Shown here: piece after piece, positions 26,164 through 34,817 of the stretch
Numbering within the stretch: position 1 is the stretch's first letter
Layout of the letters: the number at the start of each line of letters is the position of its first letter
DNA from: JAFGTX01 sp942492225
GTDB taxonomy: Bacteria; Bacillota; Clostridia; Peptostreptococcales; Acidaminobacteraceae
Direction of reading: 5' to 3'
Length of the DNA stretch: 53,910 nt
Assembly: GCA_942492225.1 (NCBI GenBank)
Contig: CALODS010000063.1
Coordinates: 1-53,910, forward strand
Program-made: the position numbers and the translations under genes
Notes under the pieces: model-generated
Databases searched by the model: none
Told to the model about the DNA's origin: nothing
Seen by the model: the letters and a program-made list of their open reading frames with translations, nothing else

Positions 26164-26192
26164 ATTGTACCGCCATTTTTTTACATCATCAA
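26164..26192 (-). promoter_or_regulatory. Vegetative promoter of the hydrolase gene
   Basis: On minus TTGATG (26187-26192) and TACAAT (26164-26169) are separated by exactly 17 bases, 30 bases before the start codon. The decamer ATCATCAACG occurs here and again near 26220, which could mark an operator. Confidence 0.7.
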
Positions 26193-26365
26193 CGTATTTT
26201 GCCTTTTTAATCATTAACGATCATCAACGGTTTTTTAACCATGTTTATTTTAGATCTTCTTGATGATTATCTATTTTTATAATCATAATATTAACTTTGA
26301 AGAACTAACTGCAGTGCAAAGTGAAGAGCTTGATATCTATCAACAAATTTGTTTCATTGAAAAGA

Positions 26366-26441
26366 ATCGAGTAGGAGGAGAAATCGAATAATTTCTCCGA
26401 CCTCTCACAGCACCGTACGTACGGGTCTCGTATACGGCGCT
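26366..26441 (-). ncRNA. Group II intron domains V and VI
   Basis: Domain V (26409-26441, minus) is AGCGCCGTA paired with TACGGTGCT, a two-base CG bulge and a short capped helix. The catalytic triad position reads CGC rather than AGC, a hallmark of group IIC. Domain VI follows with a GGAGAAAT/ATTTCTCC stem before the 3' splice site. Confidence 0.8.
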
Positions 26442-26449
26442 TCCTAAGT

Positions 26450-27868
26450 TTATGCACTGACAGATTTGTAATAGTCAGAAAAGAATTGATAACCTGCTTT
26501 TCTCAAAAGGTTATCAGTAATAGAGCATGAAAGTATTTGGCTACCGGCTATTTGCCAGTGGCCTTTTCTTGTATTAGCATACTTTATTGCATTTGAATGG
26601 TTATATCCGAGTTGTTTTAATCGTCTATAGCGTGTTTTGATTTTCTTCCATCTCTTCCAGATAAACATACGCAGTCGCCTACGTAACCATCCATCTATTT
26701 CGATTAGGATTTTCTTCATATCAGCTAATTTAAAGTAATTCGTCCAGCCTACTACATACTGCTTCAGCTCTCGTTTTAATACTTCATAGCTTATGCCACG
26801 CCGTCTTGATGTAATTTCTCTTATTCGCTTCTTCATACGGACAATACTTTTCTTATGAACTCTAAATTTCATGCCACCTTTCGATGGATAAAATCCATAG
26901 CCAAGAAAATTTACTCGACTTATATAAGATACTGATGTTTTATCCTTATTCACTCGAAGTTTTAACTTCTTTTCTATGAAGGCTAAAATGTGTTCTAATA
27001 TCCTCTTTGCACTACGCTTTGTCTTTGCAAACAGCATTAGGTCATCAGCATATCTTACAAAACGTACACCACGTTTTTCTAGTTCCTTGTCCAACTCATT
27101 CAGAAGGACATTACTGCAAAGTGGGCTTAAATTCCCTCCTTGGGCTAGTCCCTTAACTGTAGCTTCATACTTCTTATCAACTATTGCCCCCGCTCTTAAA
27201 TATTTGTGAATAAGCGATATTACGCGACCATCTTTAATAGTTCTTGATAGCGTTTCTATCATCTTCGATTGACTCACCGTGTCAAAGAATTTCTCTAAAT
27301 CCATATCTACTACATAAGTGTAGCCTTCATTGGCGTATTCTTGACACTTCTTCAAGGCATCATGCGTACTTCGTCCCTTTCTAAAACCATAACTTGTTTC
27401 ACTGAATGTTGGTTCATATAGGTCTGACAATACTTGCTGGATTGCCTGCTGAACCATTCTGTCTACTACTGTTGGTATACCCAACTGTCTTTTCTGCCCA
27501 GTATCTTTCGGTATTTCTACACGTCTTACTGGTTTAGGACGGTATTTCCCGTCCTGTATAGACTTTCTTAACGTCTCTCCATTGTCTTTTAAATGTTGTA
27601 GAAGATGCTCTACTTCCATTCCATCGACGCCGTGAGCCCCTTTGTTTTTCTTAACACGCTTATAGGCTTTGTTTAGATTATCTTGGGACAAGATTTGTTC
27701 CAAAAGTCCATACCCATTTCTATCGGCATTGGTGATGTTGTTTTCAGTTATCCTCTTTTCGGTAAGCGCTCTGTCATACCCTTTGTGTTCCGCACTATCT
27801 CTTTGACAGTAGCCATCACATTTATGATGTTTTCTGCTTTTCTTCGTCCCGATTTCGGTAACTTTCAT
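26450..27868 (-). CDS. ltrA: Group II intron reverse transcriptase/maturase
   Basis: 472 residues. The reverse-transcriptase core runs from about 60 to 330: KGAHGVDGMEVEHL, RRVEIPKDTGQKRQLGIPTV, SYGFRKGRSTHDAL, DMDLEKFFDTV, LAQGGNLSPL and the active site RYADDLML. The maturase X domain follows (YVVGWTNYFKLADM), and the C-terminus has GHWQIAGSQIL. There is no HNH endonuclease domain, as expected for class C proteins that rely on terminator hairpins and single-stranded targets. The frame is intact. It binds and splices its own intron RNA and primes its reverse transcription. Confidence 0.95.
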   Translation of the reverse strand: MKVTEIGTKKSRKHHKCDGYCQRDSAEHKGYDRALTEKRITENNITNADRNGYGLLEQILSQDNLNKAYKRVKKNKGAHGVDGMEVEHLLQHLKDNGETLRKSIQDGKYRPKPVRRVEIPKDTGQKRQLGIPTVVDRMVQQAIQQVLSDLYEPTFSETSYGFRKGRSTHDALKKCQEYANEGYTYVVDMDLEKFFDTVSQSKMIETLSRTIKDGRVISLIHKYLRAGAIVDKKYEATVKGLAQGGNLSPLCSNVLLNELDKELEKRGVRFVRYADDLMLFAKTKRSAKRILEHILAFIEKKLKLRVNKDKTSVSYISRVNFLGYGFYPSKGGMKFRVHKKSIVRMKKRIREITSRRRGISYEVLKRELKQYVVGWTNYFKLADMKKILIEIDGWLRRRLRMFIWKRWKKIKTRYRRLKQLGYNHSNAIKYANTRKGHWQIAGSQILSCSITDNLLRKAGYQFFSDYYKSVSA

Positions 27869-28273
27869 TGACTTTCACCTCCTTAGGTTCAACCCTTCAT
27901 GACTGCCACCATGCAGTCATTACTATGGTATCTGCTGACTTCTCATGACAAATCTTATTTCAACCATGTTTCACAAAGGCGTTCCACATGTCCATGAGAT
28001 CTCCCCAGGTAAGAACACAATCTTTCTCTCCATCTATCTGCCACATTTACGCTGTTGATTCCGAGTAGTTATTGGACTTCAGTTTGTCGTGCAACCTTAT
28101 CCATCAACCTGCGCCTGATGTGATTTCTGTTCGTCAGACCAGAGATTTGCCGTAGGCTTCCTTCAGATTCCTCGTCGCCAAGGACACCCTTGCCATTAGC
28201 TATACACTTCCCACTACTAGGGCGTGTTTGGGACTCGCACCCTTAAGATTGTGCCCATGCTGGGCACACACGG

Positions 28274-28310
28274 AAAAAGCCTATGTCATCCCCCAACGAC
28301 ATAGGCTTTT
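28274..28310 (-). terminator. Terminator of the S1-protein gene and target of the intron
   Basis: GCCTATGTC (28279-28287) and GACATAGGC (28298-28306) form a 9-bp stem; on minus TTTTTCCG follows and leads straight into the intron 5' end. It lies 67 bases past the S1-protein stop. Confidence 0.85.
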
Positions 28311-28376
28311 CTATATTCGAAACTTTTTAACAAATCTACATTCGTTACCTGAATTTTATTTATAACAAATTCTATC

Positions 28377-29549
28377 TTATTTAAATAGGTCTTTCAACTT
28401 ATCACCAAAAAGGTCTCCAAGAACAGGTGTTAACTCCTCTTCCTCTTCTTCTGGCAACTCAGTTTCTTCAATTTCTTCTTCAACCTGTTTTATACTTAAT
28501 GCAATTTTATTTGCGTCTGTATCAATTTCAAGAATAAGCACTTCTACTTCTTGACCTAAAGACAAAACGTCTGATGGGTTATCCACACGGTCATTAGAAA
28601 TTTGAGAGATGTGCACTAATCCTTCAACATGTTCCTCTAGCTTAACAAATGCGCCAAACTGTGCAAGTCTTACAACTTCACCTGTGACAACTTCATTTTC
28701 TTCATATCGTTCTGTAATTGTGTCCCAAGGATTTTCTTCAACAGTTGTTAATTTAAGAGCAATTTTTTCTGTTTCTCTATCAATTTTAAGAACCATTACT
28801 TCCACTTTGTCGCCAACTTTAACAATTTCAGCGGGATCTTTGACACGTCTCCATGACATTTCTGATATATGGATTAGACCATCCACACCACCAATATCAA
28901 CAAAAGCACCAAACTTAGCCAGTCTCTTAACAGTCCCATTTAACACTGCACCTTCTTGAATCTTACCAAATGCTTCTGCTTTTGATTTTGAGGCAGCCTC
29001 TTTTAGGAGTTCTTTTCTTGAAAGGATAATTTTATTTTTTTCTTGATTAAACTCGATCACATGTACATCGACTGTTTGACCAACAAAAGCCGTTAAATCT
29101 TCGACAAATTCTAATGATAATTGTGATGCTGGCAAGAAGGCTCTTACTCCTTTGATAAGGGCAACTAATCCACCTTTAACAGCGTCTTTAAGTTCCACTG
29201 AAATGACTTTTCTTTGCTTAAATGTTTCTTCAATTTCTTCCCAAACAACGACTTTGTCCGCACGTTTTTTTGAAAGAACAACATTACCATCTCCGTCATC
29301 CATCTTCACGATTTGAACGTCGATTTCATCACCTTCAGAAAATAATTCTCTCAAATTGCCTTGTTCAAGTAAATCTTCTTTTTTAACAGTGCCGTCTGCT
29401 CTAAATTGAATATCTAATAAAAGTGCATCATCTGTTATTGCAATAATACGTCCTTTAACAATATCCCCTAAGTTTAAACGTCGCATTGAATCATCAATTT
29501 GATCCATATAGTCTGCCATTGATTCTGTTTTGTTTGTAGCTTCACTCAT
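28377..29549 (-). CDS. rpsA: 30S ribosomal protein S1 homologue with four S1 domains
   Basis: 390 residues. Four S1 RNA-binding domains lie at about 25-100, 112-180, 195-270 and 282-355. The last two have the standard KRLAKFGAFVDIGGVDGLIH and VRLAQFGAFVKLEEHVEGLV cores. The C-terminal tail is acidic (EEEIEETELPEEEEEE). Firmicute S1 homologues are shorter than the six-domain E. coli protein and bind mRNA during translation initiation, or have other RNA roles. AGGAGAG precedes the ATG. It follows ilvB by 76 bases on the same strand. No terminator was noticed in that gap, so read-through from the ilv genes is possible. Confidence 0.9.
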   Translation of the reverse strand: MSEATNKTESMADYMDQIDDSMRRLNLGDIVKGRIIAITDDALLLDIQFRADGTVKKEDLLEQGNLRELFSEGDEIDVQIVKMDDGDGNVVLSKKRADKVVVWEEIEETFKQRKVISVELKDAVKGGLVALIKGVRAFLPASQLSLEFVEDLTAFVGQTVDVHVIEFNQEKNKIILSRKELLKEAASKSKAEAFGKIQEGAVLNGTVKRLAKFGAFVDIGGVDGLIHISEMSWRRVKDPAEIVKVGDKVEVMVLKIDRETEKIALKLTTVEENPWDTITERYEENEVVTGEVVRLAQFGAFVKLEEHVEGLVHISQISNDRVDNPSDVLSLGQEVEVLILEIDTDANKIALSIKQVEEEIEETELPEEEEEELTPVLGDLFGDKLKDLFK

Positions 29550-29625
29550 TTCAACTCTCTCCTAACCGATTTTTGTCATTACAGTAATTATATCAAATAA
29601 TGTCAATTTTCAAAAGATTTGCGTG

Positions 29626-31266
29626 TTATTCTGTTATAAAATCTTCAATCGGTTTTCCCGGAGGGACAATTGGTATAACATTTTCATCTTGATCTATGAC
29701 ACATTCAACAAAAAAAGGTCTTGAGCTATCTCTTAGTTTTAAAACGTGTTCAAGGGTTTCAATACTTTTGACACGATATGCAGGAATATTGTAAGCTGAT
29801 AACAATTTAATATAGTCTACATCTTGAGAAAGTGTGGTTTCTGCATAGCGTTCATCTTGAAACATCTTTTGCCACTGTCTAACCATCCCTAATACGCCGT
29901 TGTTGAACATGATCATGACAAGAGGTATATTATAGGTGCTAACGGTACTTAACTCATTACAGTTCATTCTAAAGCTTCCATCACCAGTGATTAATACTGC
30001 CGTCTTATCCTCATTCCCTATTTGCGCGCCAATTGCTGCGCCTAAACCAAATCCCATCGTACCTAAACCACCTGAGGTTACAAAACCACGTGGAGAAGAG
30101 AATTTGTAATATTGTGCTGTCCACATTTGGTGTTGACCAACATCTGTTACAACCAGTTCTGTTGGAGCAAATTCTTTGTTGAGCGTGTTAATAATCTGAT
30201 TTGGGGTAAAAGTATTATCTCGCTGCTCTTCTTTGACTTTGTAACTTTCTATTTGCTTGAGCCACTGGGTTCTGTCTTGGGAACGCACACGTTCGGTTAA
30301 TCGACCCAAATAGGCTTCTACTGTTCCGTTAAGGAATACGGAGGCATCAATGTTTTTATTGTGTTCAGTGTGGTCAATGTCTATTTGAATAATTTTTTTG
30401 TTTTTTTGAAATGCAATGACATTTCCAGTTACACGATCACTAAATCGCGCCCCTACGGATATCACTAAATCCGATTTTACAATGGCCATGTTTGCTTCAG
30501 GTGAACCATGCATCCCAACAATACCAAGTGCTAGGTCATCATTAAGATTAAAGGTACCCAGTCCCATCAGGGTATTCACCACTGGTATGTTATTTCTTTT
30601 TGCAAAAGCACCAAGTACATCTGAACCACGTCCTGATTTGACACCGCCACCTGCATAAATAACTGGTCGCTTGCTATTTTCTATCAAATAAATTGCTTCA
30701 TTTAAAGCTTCTTGTTGAATAATAGGACTTAACTGTTTCTCCTCCGGAAGAAATTCCTGTAGATCGGTCTCATTGATAAATATATCCTTTGGAATATCAA
30801 TGACGACTGGTCCTGGGCGACCTGATGTAGCTATTTTTACGGCATTTTCCATCACTTGCTGTAACTCATCAATTGTTTTTACTAAAAAATTATGTTTTGT
30901 AATTGAGATTGTTAAGCCGGTCATATCAATTTCTTGAAATGAATCTTTTCCTAGGAGTACACTGGGTACTTGCCCAGTGATAACAATGAGTGGAATCGAA
31001 TCCATATATGCTGTTGCAATCCCTGTAATGGTATTCGTCGCACCTGGACCAGATGTTGCTATACAGACACCAAGTTTCCCCGTTGTTCTCGCATAACCGT
31101 CTGCAGCATGCACTGCACCTTGTTCATGTGCTGTGCGATAATGCTTAAAGTCTTTATTGTCATATAATGTGTCATAGAACGGAATTACAGCACCACCGGG
31201 ATATCCGAACAAAGTGTCAACACCATGATGTCTAAGTACTTCTAATATGATTTGTCCGCCGTTCAT
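29626..31266 (-). CDS. ilvB: Acetolactate synthase, catalytic subunit
   Basis: About 546 residues. It is a thiamine-diphosphate enzyme that joins two pyruvates, or pyruvate and 2-oxobutyrate, at the first shared step of valine, leucine and isoleucine synthesis. The N-terminal domain has GYPGGAVIPFYD and the catalytic Glu in THEQGAVHAADGYAR-type text (AHEQGAVHAADGYAR). The central FAD domain follows, and the C-terminal cofactor motif is GDGSFRMNCNELSTVSTYNIP. The ATG at 31266 (MNGGQIILEVL) is used, since GGAGAGG lies ahead of it; the longer frame from 31305 would overlap ilvD. It sits 16 bases after ilvD and works with the small ACT subunit encoded at 33956. Confidence 0.95.
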   Translation of the reverse strand: MNGGQIILEVLRHHGVDTLFGYPGGAVIPFYDTLYDNKDFKHYRTAHEQGAVHAADGYARTTGKLGVCIATSGPGATNTITGIATAYMDSIPLIVITGQVPSVLLGKDSFQEIDMTGLTISITKHNFLVKTIDELQQVMENAVKIATSGRPGPVVIDIPKDIFINETDLQEFLPEEKQLSPIIQQEALNEAIYLIENSKRPVIYAGGGVKSGRGSDVLGAFAKRNNIPVVNTLMGLGTFNLNDDLALGIVGMHGSPEANMAIVKSDLVISVGARFSDRVTGNVIAFQKNKKIIQIDIDHTEHNKNIDASVFLNGTVEAYLGRLTERVRSQDRTQWLKQIESYKVKEEQRDNTFTPNQIINTLNKEFAPTELVVTDVGQHQMWTAQYYKFSSPRGFVTSGGLGTMGFGLGAAIGAQIGNEDKTAVLITGDGSFRMNCNELSTVSTYNIPLVMIMFNNGVLGMVRQWQKMFQDERYAETTLSQDVDYIKLLSAYNIPAYRVKSIETLEHVLKLRDSSRPFFVECVIDQDENVIPIVPPGKPIEDFITE

Positions 31267-31282
31267 TATAACCCTCTCCTTT

Positions 31283-32938
31283 TTATAAACACACAGCACC
31301 ATCACATGCTGATGACACTATTTTTTGATATTTTTTCAAATAACCTCGCACTGGTTTCTCAGCAGGCACCCATGATTCTTTTCTTTCTTGAAGTAATTCT
31401 TCACTTACCTCAAGTTCCAGTGTGCCAGTATTCATATCAATATGAATAACGTCACCATCTTGGACAAGAGCTATTGGTCCGCCTTCATAGGCTTCTGGTG
31501 ATACATGGCCTATTGCAGCACCTTTTGTTCCACCTGAGAATCTACCATCTGTAATGAGAGCTACTTTATCGTCTAACCCCATTCCAACAAGGGCAGATGT
31601 TGGGGTCAACATTTCACGCATACCAGGTCCACCTTTTGGTCCTTCATAACGAATAACAATAATATCGCCCGATTTTATTTCTCTATTCTTAATACACTCA
31701 ACACATGCCTCTTCACTATCAAATACTTTAGCACTACCCCTTGTGACATACATACTCTCTAGTACAGCTGATTTCTTTACAACTGCACCTTGAGGCGCTA
31801 AATTGCCTTTTAGTACTTTGATGCCACCTGTTGGAGAATATGCCGATGCAACTTGTCTAATGACTTCACCATCTGCTCTTTTTACAGTCTTCAGTGCCTC
31901 TTCGAATGTTGTATTGGCTACGGTCAAACATGTATTGTCAATATGACCACTCAGTGATAATTCTTTTATCACTGAATAAATCCCTCCAGCAGCATGTAAA
32001 TCTTCCATATGACTTGGTCCAGCAGGACTCAACTTACATAAATTTGGTGTTGTTTTACTTACGGCATCAATTGTATCCAAGTCTAAAGGAATAGCTGCTT
32101 CTTTGGCGATTGCCGTTAAGTGTAATACTGTGTTCGTCGAACAGCCGAGGGCCATATCTACAGTCAATGCATTTTGAAACGCTTGATTGGTCATAATATC
32201 TAATGGCTTAATATCTTGTTCTATAAGCGTCATAATTTGCTGACCACTTCTTTTTGCAAGTCGAATACGTTCTGAATAGACTGCTGGTATCGTACCATTT
32301 CCCGGAAGTGCCATTCCCAATGCCTCTGTCATACAATTCATTGAATTCGCTGTAAACATTCCTGCGCATGATCCACAAGTTGGACATGCATTATTCGTGA
32401 TTGTTTCCATTTCGGCATCATCAATCTTATTTTCAATAAAAGCACCAACGCTTTCAAATACCGTTGTTAGATCCATTTTACCTTTTGCTGATTTTCCAGC
32501 CAACATTGGTCCACCACTGACAATAATCGCTGGAATGTTAAGTCTCGCCGCAGCCATTAATGCGGCAGGTACCGTCTTATCACAATTCGGAATAATGACA
32601 AGACCATCTAGTCCATGGGCCATTGCCATCGTTTCGATTGAATCAGTAATTAGTTCTCTACTGGCTAGAGAGTATTTCATCCCAACATGATTCATTGCGA
32701 TACCATCACAAACTGCTATTGCAGGAAATTCTAATGGCAGCCCACCTGCCATTAGAACACCTCTTTTAACCGCATCTGTGATTTTATCCAAATTCATATG
32801 CCCAGGAACAATTTCATTAAATGAGTTCACCACACCAACAAAAGGTTTTTCTAATTCTTCTGGTGTAAATCCTGATGCCATCATCAGTGATCTATGTGGT
32901 GCTTTTTCTATACCTTTCTTTACGCGGTTACTAATCAT
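31283..32938 (-). CDS. ilvD: Dihydroxy-acid dehydratase
   Basis: 551 residues, standard length. It dehydrates 2,3-dihydroxy-3-methyl acids to 2-oxo acids in branched-chain amino acid synthesis. Iron-sulfur cluster cysteines are visible in IPNCDKTVPAALMAAARLN (near 120) and NNACPTCGSCAGMFTANSM (near 190). The C-terminal catalytic-base region is DGRFSGGTKGAAIGHVSPEA. GGAG precedes the ATG. It is 9 bases from ilvC, within the same operon. Confidence 0.97.
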   Translation of the reverse strand: MISNRVKKGIEKAPHRSLMMASGFTPEELEKPFVGVVNSFNEIVPGHMNLDKITDAVKRGVLMAGGLPLEFPAIAVCDGIAMNHVGMKYSLASRELITDSIETMAMAHGLDGLVIIPNCDKTVPAALMAAARLNIPAIIVSGGPMLAGKSAKGKMDLTTVFESVGAFIENKIDDAEMETITNNACPTCGSCAGMFTANSMNCMTEALGMALPGNGTIPAVYSERIRLAKRSGQQIMTLIEQDIKPLDIMTNQAFQNALTVDMALGCSTNTVLHLTAIAKEAAIPLDLDTIDAVSKTTPNLCKLSPAGPSHMEDLHAAGGIYSVIKELSLSGHIDNTCLTVANTTFEEALKTVKRADGEVIRQVASAYSPTGGIKVLKGNLAPQGAVVKKSAVLESMYVTRGSAKVFDSEEACVECIKNREIKSGDIIVIRYEGPKGGPGMREMLTPTSALVGMGLDDKVALITDGRFSGGTKGAAIGHVSPEAYEGGPIALVQDGDVIHIDMNTGTLELEVSEELLQERKESWVPAEKPVRGYLKKYQKIVSSACDGAVCL

Positions 32939-32947
32939 CTACTTCTC

Positions 32948-33928
32948 CTATTTTAACCAAGTCATTTGACTTCTTAAGTTCTTTCCAACGCCAACCATTT
33001 GGTGTTCTAATTCTTGAGCTTTCTTTCGGTTAAACATCGGACGTCCTAATTGATTTTCCATTAACCAGTTTCTTGCAAACTCACCCGATTGAATTTCAGA
33101 AAGCATTTTTCTCATTTCAGCTCTCGTATCCTCTGTTACCATACGCTTACCAGCTACATAATCGCCATATTCAGCAGTATCACTGATGCTATGACGCATC
33201 TTTTCAAATCCACCTTCGTATAAAAGATCTACGATTAATTTTAATTCATGTAAACATTCAAAATATGCGACTTCTGGTTGATAGCCTGCACCAACAAGAG
33301 TTTCGAAACCCGCTTTGATTAACTCAGTCGTTCCGCCACATAATACACACTGTTCTCCAAATAAATCAGTTTCCGTTTCTTCTTGAAAAGTTGTCTCAAG
33401 AACACCTGCTCTTGTTCCGCCAACTGCCTTAGCGTAAGACAAAGCCATATCTTTGGCTTGTCCACTATGATCTTGGTAAACTGCAAATAAGGCAGGTACA
33501 CCACTACCTTCTGTGAAAACCCTTCTCACCATATGTCCCGGTCCTTTAGGTGCAACCATAAATACATCTACATCTGCTGGTGGTTGAATTTGTCCATAAT
33601 GAATATTGAAGCCATGGGCAAATACTAACGCATCACCAGCTTTTAGATTAGGCTTAACATCCGCTTCGTAGATACCTCTTTGCAATTCATCTGGCAATAA
33701 CATTACGACAACATCTGCTTTTGATGCAGCCTCTGAAGCTGTACAAACTTCGAATCCGTCTGCAGTTGCTTTTTCTCTTGTCTTACTATTTTCTCTTAAT
33801 CCAATGACAACATTTACACCATTGTCTTTCATGTTTAGTGCGTGTGCATGTCCTTGGCTACCGTATCCAAGTACTGCAACTGTTTTGCCTTGTAATAATT
33901 CTAAATTTGCATCCTTATCATATAACAT
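32948..33928 (-). CDS. ilvC: Ketol-acid reductoisomerase (class I)
   Basis: About 326 residues, matching the short class I form. The Rossmann motif GYGSQGHAHALNMKDNG near 20-36 is followed by LRENSKTREKA, whose Arg/Ser residues suggest NADPH use. The knotted C-terminal domain binds magnesium through DLFGEQCVLCGG and ECLHELKLIVDL. The ATG at 33928 is selected because GGGGGG precedes it; the upstream codon at 33955 would overlap the site. It follows the ACT gene by 27 bases. Confidence 0.97.
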   Translation of the reverse strand: MLYDKDANLELLQGKTVAVLGYGSQGHAHALNMKDNGVNVVIGLRENSKTREKATADGFEVCTASEAASKADVVVMLLPDELQRGIYEADVKPNLKAGDALVFAHGFNIHYGQIQPPADVDVFMVAPKGPGHMVRRVFTEGSGVPALFAVYQDHSGQAKDMALSYAKAVGGTRAGVLETTFQEETETDLFGEQCVLCGGTTELIKAGFETLVGAGYQPEVAYFECLHELKLIVDLLYEGGFEKMRHSISDTAEYGDYVAGKRMVTEDTRAEMRKMLSEIQSGEFARNWLMENQLGRPMFNRKKAQELEHQMVGVGKNLRSQMTWLK

Positions 33929-33955
33929 ATTGGAACCCCCCTGTTTTTTAACCAT

Positions 33956-34204
33956 TTAGCTGTTTAAATCATCTAAAATGGTAATCTCTTCGACATCAAA
34001 TAATCCTTGCATATGTGAAAGTGCTCTTTCACATCCATTTTCCTCTGCTGAATTTACTGTAATCAGCAAATTACTACCAGGTCCAAGTGTGGACTGTTGC
34101 ATTGATACTTCTAATACATTAAATTCTTTTCTTCTTAGCGTACTCACTGCCCGAAGGAGTGTATCAACGCCATTGTTAACTTTCATATAGATTTTACGAT
34201 TCAT
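33956..34204 (-). CDS. ilvN: Small ACT-domain regulatory subunit of acetolactate synthase
   Basis: 82 residues from the ATG at 34204, which has a strong AAGGAGG. The frame can be extended to 34261 but that part is leader sequence. A single ACT fold: YMKVNNGVDTLLRAVSTLRR, then FNVLEVSMQQSTLGPGSNLL and a closing VEEITILDDLNS. It is about half the length of usual IlvH and closer to short IlvN/IlvM-type subunits. By context it activates and gives valine feedback to the synthase encoded three genes later. It is the first structural gene after the T-box leader. Confidence 0.8.
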   Translation of the reverse strand: MNRKIYMKVNNGVDTLLRAVSTLRRKEFNVLEVSMQQSTLGPGSNLLITVNSAEENGCERALSHMQGLFDVEEITILDDLNS

Positions 34205-34242
34205 TAGTCTTCCTCCTTGTGCATGTCGCAAATTATAAATAC

Positions 34243-34289
34243 AAAAAACCCACCTAAACACCTCTGAAGTATGAGGAGTAAGTGGGTTT
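34243..34289 (-). terminator. Attenuator terminator in front of the ilv genes
   Basis: AAACCCAC (34246-34253) pairs with GTGGGTTT (34282-34289), with inner CCTC/GAGG pairing; on minus six T follow. It lies between the T-box sequence and the first gene, 39 bases before its start codon. Confidence 0.8.
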
Positions 34290-34306
34290 AAATTTATTAT
34301 TTACAT

Positions 34307-34600
34307 GGTACCCCCTCATAACCGGATTGGTTATAGGGACGATGTCACTCGTGGTACCACCCTATTTTGCACAAAAAAATGCCTCTCTTCAGATCGATCA
34401 ATTACTTACCGTTGTAATCAATGAATCCTAGCCATATAACGCTGGCAAACGTCCTTGCTTACTCACATTGTTTTCAGCTTAGAAGTTCAGGAGTGATTTA
34501 ATTTTCTTCTGTTAACACCGTCTCTCACCAACCACGGCTCTCTGTAATAAACATTATTGGAAGAAAATCGCTCTCCGTCATAACCTTTGTATGTAATGAA
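34307..34600 (-). promoter_or_regulatory. T-box riboswitch leader of the ilv operon, probably isoleucine-specific
   Basis: On minus the conserved T-box AGGGTGGTACCACG lies at 34350-34363, with its antiterminator partner CGTCCCT at 34335-34341. Upstream are stem I landmarks (AGAGAGCCG, GGTGAGAGACGGT) and the specifier region AAATCACTCC. Its most likely specifier is ATC followed by A, which reads uncharged isoleucine tRNA. The specifier call is by position and pattern; a leucine codon in another register cannot be excluded. Uncharged tRNA should stabilise the antiterminator and open the operon. Confidence 0.9.
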
Positions 34601-34671
34601 TTATTGTATGAACAATCTTATGGATTGAACAAAAGTATGCAACCTCAATGGCTACAACTTTATTAAACCTG

Positions 34672-34700
34672 ATTATACGCTTGACAGAATAGTCTGTCAA
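34672..34700 (-). promoter_or_regulatory. Consensus promoter with overlapping perfect dyad
   Basis: On minus TTGACA (34695-34700) and TATAAT (34672-34677) are both perfect and spaced by 17 bases. The stretch 34681-34700 is a perfect inverted repeat (TTGACAGA, four bases, TCTGTCAA) covering the -35 box and most of the spacer, which looks like a repressor operator. The 34701-34817 part of the gap holds AT-rich sequence only. Confidence 0.85.
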
Positions 34701-34817
34701 CAACGAAAATATTTTTTTATGTACAGTTTTGTTTTTATATCTATATATATTGACGACTAATTCCTTCTAATAACAAGCTTACAGAGTTTTAAATTTAATA
34801 TATAATTTTACTTCAAT

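Larger units (their letters stand above)
26366..28269 (-). mobile_element. Group IIC intron
   Basis: About 1.9 kb, complete in appearance. On minus the 5' end reads GTGTGCCCAGCATGGGCAC, a typical intron start and first stem. The ribozyme domains I-IV occupy about 27870-28269, the reverse-transcriptase gene sits in domain IV, and domains V and VI end near 26366 (CCTACTCGAT). The 5' exon is the terminator of the S1-protein gene, with its T-run only a few bases before the intron. That is the target preference of class C introns. Exact ends are uncertain by a few bases. The roughly 500 bases between the reverse-transcriptase start and the S1 gene are this ribozyme plus the terminator. Confidence 0.85.

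Noticed and set aside
26280..26390. Plus-strand open stretch reading NFEELTAVQSEELDIYQQICF next to the intron 3' end
   Set aside because: There is no start codon or ribosome binding site, and part of it lies inside the intron domain VI. Could be a remnant of an older gene, but evidence is too thin.
34205..34261. N-terminal extension of the ACT subunit
   Set aside because: It runs through the leader between the terminator and the strong AAGGAGG; the extension MFRWVFCIYNL has no ACT character.
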